Shown here: piece after piece, positions 53,833 to 64,000 of the stretch
Layout of the letters: the number at the start of each line of letters is the position of its first letter
Numbering within the stretch: position 1 is the first letter of the stretch
Assembly (NCBI GenBank): GCA_030710605.1
Contig: CP092876.1
Location: 59,960,252 to 60,024,251 of the forward strand
Direction: 5' to 3'
DNA: 64,000 nt
Source: Cordylochernes scorpioides
Taxonomy: Eukaryota; Arthropoda; Arachnida; Pseudoscorpiones; Chernetidae
The notes under the pieces: generated by a model
The model's input: only the letters and a program-made list of their open reading frames with translations
Databases searched by the model: none
Told to the model about the DNA's origin: nothing
Translations under genes and position numbers: made by a program

Positions 53833-55374
53833 CTAGTACGGATACATTGGTTAAGGAATGGGTGAGAGAACCCACGCTTAGCGCGGTAAATGCACCAACT
53901 AATTAGACCAGGATTTATCCAGATAAAATTCTAGCGTTTCTTCAGTACCCTATATATGTCACATAACTGCAGCTCGTGTAAGAAAGGGAGAGTGGGAAGG
54001 TGATAAACCTCATTTAAAAATAAAATATTTTATAAAACGAGGTGAACAATGAGAGAAATTTCTGAGACACGAAGTCGAAGGTACTGTTGAGAGAGCAGAG
54101 AAATCCGACAAAAGTTGCTAGAAGTGTTAACTTAGAAAAGTTTAATAATGTGAGAGATACGCTCTATAATAATAGTGAAAAATTGGCAATAGTGCGTTGG
54201 GAAGTGAGACAATCGAGGGATGAAGAATACACAGAAAGAAGAACTGATGCTGAAAGAAGCGAGGTCTGTTATTATTGAAATTCTGTAAAGTCGTGAAAGG
54301 GGGGTTTACATTAAGTGGGCTTCAGCTTTGAAATTATTAATTGGAGAATTGGAAAGTTAAAGATTAGACAATACATTAATTGGATAAGTTGGAAAAATCC
54401 CTGGTTCAGTTCGATAATTCTGGGATCTCCAGAGAATTCTAATTGAATGTGTGAGAGAGGAGGATAATCATACGGCTGTGGGGTTTTAAATGAACTAAAA
54501 TTACAGGCAATGCGTGTCTAAGCTCTTGTGATACGATTAGGATGATTTTATAGCAGCGTGATGTCTTGTGAATTTTATAAGAGGATAAGACACCCCCATA
54601 AGCTACGCGACGTTGGCAGAAATTATTAAGAGAGTGAGTCCATTGTTAATTGGAAGATTGAGTCAAAATTTCACAATCAGCCCAATAAACCATCATACAT
54701 ATTGACATGGTTATAATTCTGAGCTTTGATTATTTCAACCTAAGTGGCCCACAAATTTGTTTGCATTTTTGATACCATTTATGCAAATATTATAATATAA
54801 TTTCACACACACACATGTTAAATAATTTTATGAATCAGCGCTAAAATATTAATAATAATAATAAATCAATCTTTTTTATTTCTTAAAAGCCATTTGAAAA
54901 AGAAAAATTAGAGCTGTGACATAACAAATAGGACAATTTAGTTAATTTAGGACAATGTTAAAATAATCATTTTGCTGGTACAATATGAGGCATTAAATGT
55001 TCTTCCAACTCTGAAAGGGTAGGAAAAAACTAACGCGAAACTGGAAACCGCGGGAGCATCAGCAATATTTAACAACAACAAAAATAAAAAGTGCAGCAGA
55101 AATCCGAAACTAGAGAGAGAGGGCAGATGATTAATTAAATGGTCCATTAAACAGGCTGGAAGTTGAGCTCTCCTCATCAAAATGCTAATTGGTCCATGAC
55201 AACATGGGACCAAACAAATTGAGGCGGATCTTTCGTCTGGGCTGCCGCCAGGGGAAAATATTTGGCTTCTTCTTCTATCTGTTGCCTAACAGATATTCCG
55301 AGGTAGTTATAAATGGAAGCGGTGTTTTCTGAAGGTTGTACTCGTTTTGATAGTTTTCTTAGTGGAATCCTGTG
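53833..55374. other. No gene recognised
   Basis: Unique AT-rich sequence. Small frames, such as 54087-54278, have no domain. Confidence 0.35.
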
Positions 55375-55775
55375 GATTTGTATAAACACTTAGACAAAAA
55401 GGTTCAATATAAATCTTTAGCCTAGGGCAAAAAGTGCCAATGGGGGAATGCCAATGGCAAAAGAGAGACTGTGTATTTGCCTAAAAAAAATAGACAAAAA
55501 GGTCCAACGTAAATCTGTAGCGTAGGGAAAAAAGTGTCAATGGCTGTGTATTTGTATAAACAATTTGACAAATAGGTCCAACATGAATCTGTAGAGTAGA
55601 GCAAAAAGTACCAATGGGGAATACCAATGGCAAAAGAGAAGGACTGTATTTGCCTAAACAATTAGACAAAAAGGTCCAGCATAAATCAGTAGCGTAGGAT
55701 AAACATTTCCAATGGGCAAATATCAATGGCAAAAGAGAGAAAATAAAATGCATGTATTTATATAAATACTAGGAT
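55375..55775. repeat. Imperfect tandem repeat, about 4 units of 80-100 bp
   Basis: Each unit has AATTAGACAAAAAGGTCCA or a variant, AAATCTGTAGCGTAGG, AAAAAGTGCCAATGGG, AATACCAATGGCAAAAGAGA and TGTATTTGCCTAAA. One unit lacks the middle part. Confidence 0.85.
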
Positions 55776-57234
55776 AAACTTACTATGCGCGAAGCCAACT
55801 GATGGAACATAATATGTAATGTAGTAGGTTACTTAGCATGACGTTTGTCTGTGTTGTAAGTTCGACGAGGAAGGAGAAAATTTCGATAACGGCAGGGTTG
55901 GTCGATTGTTCTCCCTGCCAAGCTCGCAGGGCGTCATGAAGATAGCATCGATGACCTCCCTTATCTTGCAGGATTGTGCGGAACATTTACACTTCCGGGA
56001 AAAAAGATTGCGTCACTACCAGCATCAACAGAAGACATTTTCTGGAAGCTAAGCCAGCCAATCAGAAGCTTTGTCAACTTATGTATAAATATAATAATAA
56101 ACTAAAATAAATTTAGTTTTAAGTTTCTACAACGCAACAAAGGGGGAATGGCCATCCTTGACTTTCATGTGTGATCCTAAGCACACATAGTCAATGGCTT
56201 CGGGACTTGCAGTGAAGAAACTTTGTGAGGGCAGGTATTTGCTCTCTTCCTTCTCGACAAAGGTATGTACTTTGGGATCCTAGGTCGGGAAACAACCCCA
56301 TCAAAGTAAATAAAGAAGGAACTTACAAAATTGAAACATACAAAAAACTTTTCCCTGTATCTTATGACAACTCTATTAAATTCAATTAGGTGAACGCATA
56401 TCGCTTACATTTTAATAACAAATATCTTAAAACACTAGATTCACACCTGGTTGACGACATGGTTGTCAAGTAGCGTAGTAGATTTAGCCAATGTGTTGCT
56501 TGCACCGGTCACGGTAGTCGCCGCTGTTCGGAGCAAATATTCCATCATAGGTTAGTTGGTGTGGTGAGAACCAACATTACCTCTTTAATAAATACTCTAG
56601 GACAACTTGTGACCATTTTCGATTTTTGTATGCATATGTAAATATCAGCGTTTTTTGTTCTTTTATTTATTTTTTATGTTTTCCTCGGATTTACCCAAAC
56701 CCATCTTGCCTTAATTAAGTGTTTTCCTGTATATAAATTTCATTATTACCATTTACTGTGATTAGATTTTACTTTTTTAACTTTTTCATTTGAAAACTCT
56801 GTGGTAAATCCATGTATAATAAGTCTATATGCGTCTTAATAAAGGCTTTAGTGTTGTGTGTAAATATTTTTCGACACTGTTAGAAAAATAGAATTCCTAG
56901 CGATATAATACATTTATATAATGTATTTGGTAAAAAGTCGCCCAGGGGTACGTTTATTCAAAGTAATTTTCACTAACTTTCGGCCGTTTTCGCCCTTCTA
57001 CAGAAGAATTGTTAACTATAACGCCTTCTATTAGAGAGAAGAAAGCTAGAGAGATGATAAAATTATTTTCAAGAAATGTATCCCCGAGCATCCCCGATAA
57101 TAAAGGTCATTGTAATTTTAATGGATGTAATGTAAATCAGTTTAAAACACGTTATTCTATCTTAAAAGACCTACTCAATTTTGTAAAAAAAAAGTTTTGC
57201 GAGGGAGAGAGAAAGGTGTAAAAGGGTTTTAACA
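55776..57234. other. No gene recognised
   Basis: Unique. ACTTTCGGCCGTTTTCGCCC with TTCTACAG at 56976-57003 is an isolated half of the foldback stem-loop motif. GTCTTAATAAAGGC near 56833 resembles the retroposon tails. Confidence 0.4.
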
Positions 57235-57744
57235 TTGTTTCAACTCGAGCACTTTAACGAAGTTCTTAATGGAAATGTAAGGGCAGCGAGGCTCGGTTAT
57301 TCCAATAAACTCCAAGATGCGGGGATCAATGCCATTACCATGTTAGCGTCGACCGAGCGTACAAGAGTTTGCACAACTAATAACCGCTACAATGACGGCA
57401 GAATCGATGCAAGGCGCGTTCACAAAGCCCCCATCCATTCTACAACCATCGCCAAAAAGTGCAGTGTGGAGGTGGTACAAAGCACCACTACCAGCAGCAA
57501 TCACTTCCAAAAAGTGGGACCAGGCGAGAGAAGATGGATGACGAGAGGCCGCCATTGTTTGAACCTTAATGAGGAATCAATTAATATCGGGAACCGCTGG
57601 GGGGGAGCGCCAACAAAGAAGCAGCGGGGGTCGATCGCGCGCCCCTCTAGGGGGAGCTGTCTGCCAAACCAAATACCCCAGGGGGGCAGTGGTCAATTAG
57701 CCTTGTGTTTGGATAGAGGGCCCCTCCCTCTTGTTTGCCTGTGA
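57235..57744 (+). other. 169-codon open frame of uncertain coding status
   Basis: One of the longest open frames in the window that is not in a repeat. It starts MFQLEHFNEVLNGNVRAARL and ends with a glycine/proline-rich tail. The N-terminal third is unremarkable and no domain is recognised. GC content is higher than in flanking DNA. The frame has no visible splice or promoter context and the minus strand also has an open frame (57343-57555), which is typical of GC-rich chance frames. It may be an exon or a conserved non-coding block. Confidence 0.25.
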
Positions 57745-58060
57745 GACCTTTTAATATCGCCTTTTTTTCTCTCCCCTCAACTGATGGAGCATCCCCAGAG
57801 GAATGAATACCGGAGCTGCCGGAATTTGAATAGGAAATAAATGTAGGTCAACATTCCTATATATCCGGGATTACATGAAACATGTTGTCAACTCATATAT
57901 CATTATAAGATAAATTAATATTTTATTTCATGGTACCTCGGTACACCATGGTACACGGGTTAAAAGACGCGAATTTGTATTTTAAATGAAGGTTCATATG
58001 GGATTTTTTTTTGACAAACACATTTTTCTTTTATAAAGAAAATCTATCGATGAAATTTGC
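57745..58060. other. No feature recognised
   Basis: AT-rich unique sequence with GGTACCTCGGTACACCATGG near 57932. Confidence 0.35.
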
Positions 58061-58283
58061 AACAAATAAATTTACTGGAAATATGTTTATTTTCAATAAT
58101 ATCATCAAATATTATCTCTACAGACCTTACTGCAATGATATAAGTTATTGAATGAGAGGGCTTGGATCATCAGTAGTAAACCCTCTCATTCAATAGTAAC
58201 TCATATCATTGCAGTAAGGTCTGTAGAGATAATATTTGATGATATTATTGAAAAGTAACACATTGCCAGTAAATTTATTTGTT
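58061..58283. mobile_element. Foldback palindrome carrying the CTGATGA module
   Basis: Arms AACAAATAAATTTACTGG and CCAGTAAATTTATTTGTT mark the outer ends. The inner arms, ATATCATCAAATATTATCTC to ATTGAATGAGAGGG, are nearly perfect. The loop is CTTGGATCATCAGTAGTAAA. The arm AAGGTCTGTAGAGATAATAT matches the single copy at 26145-26175, so a linear module has been inverted and duplicated here. Confidence 0.82.
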
Positions 58284-58514
58284 ACACATATTTATTTTAA
58301 AGAATTAACGACGTGAAGAGGAACTAAAGAATGCTGGGTAGAAAGGATGAATATTGGAGCGACTTTTCTACTGTATTTCGAAACATCTATTGCATTTTAC
58401 TATATTTAAAAAGGAGCATTTATAATAGCAGAATTTCACAAATCGACAATGATTCATTGACAGCTTTCTCCTTGAGTTGGAATTGGACGTGTGTATGATG
58501 ATTATATGAAGGGA

Positions 58515-58547
<33 letters not shown>

Positions 58548-59862
58548 GCTGCAGGAAAACAAACGCCGGGCAACTTGGCAACAAAACATGGCACCCATTA
58601 ATCTTTCGGTGAAGAAAAGATTCGAGTCGCTGGTGTAAAACTTGTGAAAGGGGATGGTTGAATGCCTTCGACTAAAAATCATCAAACTGAGATGGATTTG
58701 GCGCTAGCTCTTGTCCACTGCTTTTTTTTTAGCCGCCATTTTTTCACGTCATTTATTGGTAAATACTTTTTTTTTTTTTGTAATTTTATTTCAGGATTGT
58801 ACAAAGGGCGTTAGGAAAGTTTTCCAATGCTTGGGGTGTTGAAATCTGCTTCTATATCTGGAAGGTTTCCCAAAAGTTCGATCTTTGTTTTCTTTAAACT
58901 GTCAAATATTATGAATGATTAGTTAATTAATGGGTTAATGTTAAATTGGCTATATGAATAGACTATAGTTTAAACCGTATCTTATACCTTCAAGTTAATT
59001 TATGAGTTATGTATTATAAGTTTTAATGGAAAAGAGATTAAAAAAAAGTACTTTGAGACTTTTATTTGCATATAATTTTGACTTGGCTTCGCCTGCGTTC
59101 TGCTCGAATGAATGTTTGCCAAGAGAATATTGAAAATGTGGCAACTATTTTGTCTGCATTGGTCAAATATTAAGGAAACGTATTACAAGAAAAATGCGAA
59201 GGCTGAAAGTTAATTTTATTGAGAGAGACCGTATCACAGGTTATGATGACACCTCGCAGTCCTTCGACTGGTGCAAATTGCAAAGAAGGCGGCGGGTTGA
59301 CAAAAATATGATCTTATATTACATAGTCCATTTACATAATAGTTTTCTTTTCCAATCCTTACCTCGTTTATGATGTTTTTACTCTCTTGCTGAGAAACAT
59401 ACGTAACTATTTGCTGAGAAACATACGTAACTATTTGTTAAAAATTACGTAACTATTTGCATGAAATCTCCGGAACACATTTTACATATTGCTAATTCTT
59501 TTGTACATGATCTTTTCAAAACATTGACTCAGTATGTACATATGATGATATTGTCACCTTAGATCTTGACCGTGAGGTTAGAAATGCGGCCTCTCCCAAT
59601 AAAATAAACTTTCGCATTTTTCTCGTAATTCTTGGCATCTTCTAAGCGAGTAGTCCGAATAAAACGGAGGCTAAGGCGCATCTAAATAAATTTACTTATT
59701 TGCATACGTTGATTTTTATGTAGAGATATGTCCCCGTTCCTAGCTGTAATTCCAGCTTTACAACCCTTTTCTTGACGGGTTTACAGATATATATTTATTG
59801 AGAAAAAATGTATGAATGCACGATTTTAAGCTAGTTTATGCACAGATAAATTTGATTACGGT
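58284..59862. other. No gene; mariner-like end fragment
   Basis: GGAAGGTTTCCCAAAAGTTC (58861) resembles the mariner end at 34825. GAGAAACATACGTAACTATT is tandemly repeated near 59391-59435. T-runs lie at 58526-58549 and 58767-58779. Confidence 0.35.
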
Positions 59863-59915
59863 GTGAAAAGTTGCTCTTTTTGAGCGGTACCTAATATAGT
59901 TATTTTGGAACAGGT
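59863..59915 (+). repeat. tRNA-SINE family 2 tail only
   Basis: CTCTTTTTGAGCGGTACCTA then ATTTTGGAACAGG matches the tail at 41868-41910 without a tRNA head, suggesting 5' truncation or a partner LINE sharing the tail. Confidence 0.7.
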
Positions 59916-60039
59916 ATATAAGGTTTAAACCTCTAAGCATTTTACCGTTTCATTGTTTGTTTCTTGTTGGTTGTTATTGGTTCGGTGTGCTGTATTGAAA
60001 AGAGACAACTGATTTTAATTTATATAATTTTAAAAATTG

Positions 60040-60160
60040 TACTGAATTGTTTTCACAATTACTATTACTGTTATCCCTGTATATCCCCTTTTCTACTTGG
60101 AGAATCTGTATAAGACTAAAAGTCTTAATAAAGGTTTTTGTTGTTGTTTGTGTCGATTAT
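60040..60160 (+). repeat. Retroposon 3' tail with (TTG)n
   Basis: TATAAGACTAAAAGTCTTAA then TAAAGGTTTTTGTTGTTG is the forward form of the tails at 40864 and 6524. Confidence 0.55.
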
Positions 60161-60986
60161 TTTCACAATAGATGTATCTGAATTCTCTAAAGGTGAAATA
60201 ATTGTCTAGAGGTTAATAATAATGCGACGGCTGAAATAAACAAGCTCAGGAAAATGGACTATGAAACCGGTTTTAAAAATCTTTTTGACCGCTGGAAAAA
60301 AAAAAGTGAAGATAGTGGAGGGTCCTAATTTGAAAATAAAATGACTTAACCTTTATATATATTCTTTATTTTAAAAAATGGGTTAATTTTTGATTGTACC
60401 TTGTATATTTACAGTATAGATAATATTGAAGAAGGAAAAACAAAACAAATTAGAATCAGAAAAGTTTAAAAGAAAGTGTTGTACTTGGCGTCAGGAATCA
60501 ATCCACCAGGGAATGAAGGTCAATGGTAGGAAGGAACAAATTCCATTTCTATTAAGGCGAGAAGGAACTTTGGCCAAGTTGAACGTCACGCGATCTCGCG
60601 TTGTTCGCGGCAACCTAATGGATTGGCGTAGTATCATCCTTGCTTGGTAGATTCTCGGCTAAGAAGTTTATTTTAGGCGTTGAAAATCTTCCTTGTGTGA
60701 AGAACGAATGTAATTCAACGAAGTTTCTTCGCGCTATTTCCTGGCGCTTCGTTTTTTTTTTTTTTTCGAAGAAAATAATAAACAGCTGAGTGTTGAAGAG
60801 GCAAAGGATATTTTTTGTGTATTAACGCGACATTTATTGATTAAAAATTGAAACTATATGTTGAAGATATCATTTCAATTCTCCGAGATTATTAAATCTG
60901 AAGAGAATACTGAAATGAAAAAAAAAAAAACTCAAGTTAGTTTGATTGAACTATAAAGTATTAAAAAATATATATATTATAAGAAA
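60161..60986. other. No gene recognised
   Basis: AT-rich with a T-run at 60752-60766. A GC-richer unique patch is at 60480-60650. Confidence 0.35.
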
Positions 60987-61075
60987 CTAGCGGACGTACC
61001 CGGCTTCGCCCGGGTTTTACCCGAGTAAAGGTTTGTCTAACGAATCTCTCGATAAAGTGAACATTTTTTACCGAA
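60987..61075 (-). mobile_element. Helitron 3' end fragment
   Basis: CTAGCGGACGTACCCGGCTT, CGCCCGGGTTTTACCC and AAAGGTTTGTCTAACGAA are the complement of the 3' end of the Helitron at 12102-12798, with a short internal deletion. The A before CTAG fits insertion next to T on the element strand. Confidence 0.85.
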
Positions 61076-61744
61076 AAAACAAAATACAAATGTACATTTT
61101 ACGGCTGGAACACGGGTGGGTGTTTATGGGGTTGTCAAAAGCAACTAAGTGAAAAGGGCTTAAAAGAGATTGGGACGGGGGGAAGGTACATCGATAATCC
61201 TATAACGCTTGTACGACAAGCGGCCGGGGGCATAAAATCTAAGGTGAGCGGGGATTTTGTGAGGAAGGTGACAAATGGCAGTGCAGGTGTCTGGAAGGTA
61301 TCGACTGGACGGGCGGGGAGTCAATCCGGCGGAACATCAGAGATTGGCACCTGTGGAGGCGGCCCCCAATAAATCAATGAAAGATCGAAGGCAGATCAAT
61401 ATCTCGCACTCCCCTGGCGAGAGATAAGCGTGACCGAAGGAATGCCCCCCCTTCCCATCATTCAGGCGCTAATCTGGGATCAGAGCGACGGGCCGGATTA
61501 CAAGGGGGAAATATTGGCTAACTCAGAGTAAAGAAACTTTTGTCTCCAGGGGTGAAACAACAGACTGGTTTTGTTCGGCACAATAGGGTCTTACTTTCGT
61601 TCAACTTGCCTTCGAAAAGTTCAAAGTGGGTGTTATTACAATAATTTAAATCTTTGACTATCCAACATTTGTAATCATCAATGACACTCTCCGTATCAGA
61701 ATAGGTAAATTGTGGCTGCAATTGACGTGGGTTGTGATACAGCC
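61076..61744. other. GC-rich unique block, possible conserved regulatory DNA
   Basis: 61170-61510 is unique and GC-rich, contains an E-box CACCTG (61348), AGATAAG (61422) and GATCGAAGG, and lacks open frames. It is a candidate enhancer by composition only. Confidence 0.3.
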
Positions 61745-61860
61745 TGCACCTAAGTGTGAAAAAAATAGCACAAAAGTGAAATTGTACTTGGCTCAGGTGA
61801 ATAAATTAAGAAAAAAGGAATCTACTGATCGTGCAACTAAAAGTTGATTTTTGTCAGCTA
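61745..61860 (+). repeat. Family F left-end fragment
   Basis: AAAAGTGAAATTGTACTTGG then TTAAGAAAAAAGGAATCTAC and GATCGTGCAACTAAAAGTTG. Confidence 0.65.
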
Positions 61861-62666
61861 AGTTATGTAGTAGAAATGCGTTAAGTTGAGGGAGAATATG
61901 GTTTTACGGGCTACTAACCAAAATGAATGTTGATTTTAAGTTGAGGAAATTGTTTCCATATATGTAAATGTTATGAACACTTTGTATTATATCTTTATTT
62001 CACAATTTGATACAGAAGAAACTAATCTACCAAAAATAGTCAATCAAAGTAGTGAAACTTGGACATTAAAGGTGAAAATAAATTAAGAATTAGGTCCATG
62101 TTATAAAAAAAAAATGTCACCAACATTGTCTTGAATTAATGTTTTACCGTTTTGTTAGCGGATCACATGGAAGTACCTAATTTTATCAAAAGAAATGATT
62201 TTTTAAACACAATTTTTACCCGATTTTTTTTTTTTTTTTAATATGTTGTTGATAGACCATCTTTCTGTTCGAAAACGTAAAGAGTTTTTCTACTAACTTT
62301 TCTTCACGTGTAAAACTTAGTTCAATAAATTGTGGCAAATTGATTTTGAAATATTCATCTCTTCAATTACTGTAAAATGTCCATCTTTGGTTATAAATGA
62401 TTTAAATTTAACGACATTTTCTCTGAAACAATGGTTGTCGAAGCCTGGGCGAGGAGCATTTTCGACATGTTTTATAAACCCTCTTTATACTTTTAATACC
62501 ATTTAAACACATTTGTATATTGTTACAAAATCTTAAAGCTAATGATATCATTAAATCAGCATTTCTCTCCTCTCTCTAATAAAACAATTTCCCTTAGAAT
62601 CTTTCTACCAATCAGACATCGGGCTAACATATCATGACTGCTCACATAAGCATTTTATATCATATA
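61861..62666. other. No gene recognised
   Basis: AT-rich. T-run at 62225-62239. A family G fragment in reverse (GACTGCTCACATAAGCATTT) lies at 62637-62656. Confidence 0.4.
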
Positions 62667-63144
62667 CTAGCCGAATGACCCGGGCAACGCCCGTGTTTTA
62701 CCCGATTGAATGTTTTGATTCAAATACTATTTGTTACAATTATAAATTGGCGCCTTAAATAAATGCATATATTAGTTAATAACTATCTATAGCCTATGTG
62801 CTTTATCTGTCTATGTACTGTTGGCTTCCGTAGGCGTCTCTTACTGGGAAAAAGAAAGAGAGGATTCCATTTAGTTATTAACTAATATATGCATTTATTT
62901 AAGGAGCGACCCGCTCCAACACAATAGTTACAAAACCAAAAAGCGAGTGGGGGGAGGGGCAAAGTCAAAAAGAAAGTGTCTCGCGTAGTGGCGGCGCCAT
63001 CGTAGCCACGTGATCGTAGCCAACCAATAGGAGAGCGCCATTCCAAAAAAAAAAAAAAAAAACAAACGGTGACAGAGATGATGACGCTCGTAACTGTATA
63101 TAGAATATTTCTTACTTTCACACACACACATATATATATATAGA
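62667..63144 (-). mobile_element. Second, different non-autonomous Helitron (probable)
   Basis: On the minus strand the 3' end reads ACACGGGCGTTGCCCGGGTC then ATTCGGCTAG, a GC hairpin plus CTAG. The 5' end would be TCTATATATATATATGTGTG. The 3' junction has the expected T, but the 5' junction base does not fit the A|T rule, so the left boundary is tentative. A perfect 33-bp inverted repeat lies inside (62753-62785 and 62872-62904). Confidence 0.6.
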
Positions 63145-63193
63145 GGGAGAATTAAGACAACTATAATCTCCCTATTCACTATAAAAGAAGAAA

Positions 63194-63366
63194 CACAAGT
63201 CGGAGAGAAGAGATTCTTTTATAAGAGGACGATGGTACAAGCTTTCGGATAAGACGCAGTTCTACGGTTTTTTTGTACCCGGAGAAGGACGACTTGCCTG
63301 AAAGCTTGCACGATCGTTGTGACCCGATCGTCATCTATAAAAGAAGTTCTACTTCCCGATTTGTGT
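63194..63366. mobile_element. Foldback element 5 (degenerate arms)
   Basis: CACAAGTCGGAGAGAAG and CTTCCCGATTTGTG are the outer ends; TTCTTTTATAAGAGGACGAT mirrors ATCGTCATCTATAAAAGAAG. The loop has AAGCTTTCGGATAAGACGCA, GTTCTACGG and CCCGGAGAAGGACGACTTGC, CTGAAAGC, the recurring family stem-loop. Confidence 0.7.
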
Positions 63367-64000
63367 TTATTTTTATATATATAGCGAGTTAGAAGCAGTC
63401 GAGTGGTACACACAGGGTCCCTGAGTAGGCCAGAGATAGGTCCGCCAAAGAGACAGCCTGCGTGGAGACGGCGTTAGAGAGATCTGCCCCCAGATCATTA
63501 CAGGTCCAGAGGATTCTTATGTTCATACCCAAGTGGGACGGAGTAGACTCCGACTCCGAGTAGAGTTTCCAGAATTTACAGACCATTATGTAAGAAGCCG
63601 AGACAACATGGTTGACTAGGCTTAATCTTATTAAACAACTTCACAGATTTGCTCTAATTGAAATATGTTGTAAGAGGTACAGCCTCTATATCTTTATTAT
63701 ATGACACATATATTTACAAGTTTGTATGTAAATTACACAAGGAAATTCTTCAAAGATTTTAAGACAAAGGAAGGTATGGAAAAATATATTAAATCACGAA
63801 GATTATTTAGAGAAATACCTCTTTTTTTTTATTCATTTTGTAAAAAAACAAATGAACAACATTTAAATCATTTGATATCCAAAAATAATTGGTACCATAA
63901 AGGTATTGGATTTAAGACGTCTCAAAGACATTAAAAAAAAAAAGAGAGATTTTTAAAACATTACTTTGACTTTAGCAATGTATAAAGGTAAAACAGTCAA
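63367..64000. other. No gene recognised
   Basis: 63390-63590 is GC-richer and unique. The final plus frame (63701-63934, 77 codons) is lysine-rich with no domain. Confidence 0.35.

Overview
This is AT-rich nuclear DNA from an animal. It is almost entirely intergenic and built from layered mobile-element debris, and no ordinary multi-exon protein gene could be recognised. The animal assignment rests on a microRNA hairpin whose 3' arm is miR-133 (19678-19762), a muscle microRNA shared by bilaterians, plus a U6 snRNA-derived sequence and typical metazoan transposons (hAT, pogo/Tigger, Tc1/mariner, Helitron, LTR, LINE, tRNA-SINE and foldback elements). Two retroelement coding fragments (an endonuclease domain at 8034-8576 and a LINE C-terminal zinc knuckle at 23121-23244) look most like arthropod, perhaps chelicerate, families. 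That taxonomic hint comes from memory of family style and is weak.

Layout. 1-4750: sparse, with a hAT MITE bearing a perfect 8-bp target duplication, a foldback element and a tRNA-SINE. 4751-6317: a minisatellite of about 26 units of 60-61 bp. 6.5-15.4 kb: MITEs, a broken endonuclease fragment, a foldback element with a 15-bp target duplication, a solo LTR inserted inside a SINE, and a complete non-autonomous Helitron. 15.4 kb: a U6 pseudogene. 18.2-19.8 kb: the one convincing functional locus. A GAGA-rich promoter carries a TATA/MEF2-type box, followed by a candidate short spliced transcript with a 70-bp intron and then, 1.3 kb downstream, miR-133. 21.2-25 kb: a repeat family carrying a complete type I hammerhead ribozyme at 23326-23386. 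25-39 kb: MITE clusters, a roughly 530-bp segmental duplication, a tRNA-Val-like sequence and a 4-copy tandem repeat. 39.2-40.2 kb: a nearly perfect 937-bp palindrome flanked by 13-bp direct repeats. 41-49 kb: two SINE families and a 70-bp minisatellite. 49.5-52.3 kb: a young LTR element (LTRs differing at one base) with a decayed gag knuckle and protein-like stretches on the opposite strand. 52-64 kb: tandem repeats, another foldback palindrome, Helitron ends and moderately GC-rich unique stretches that may be conserved non-coding DNA.

The most notable signals are the complete hammerhead ribozyme, the foldback family that shares a stem-loop of the form CCTTCT...GCCCGAAAG and inserts with 10-15 bp target duplications (Penelope-like behaviour), the large palindrome with the same motif, and the miR-133 promoter/first-exon candidate.
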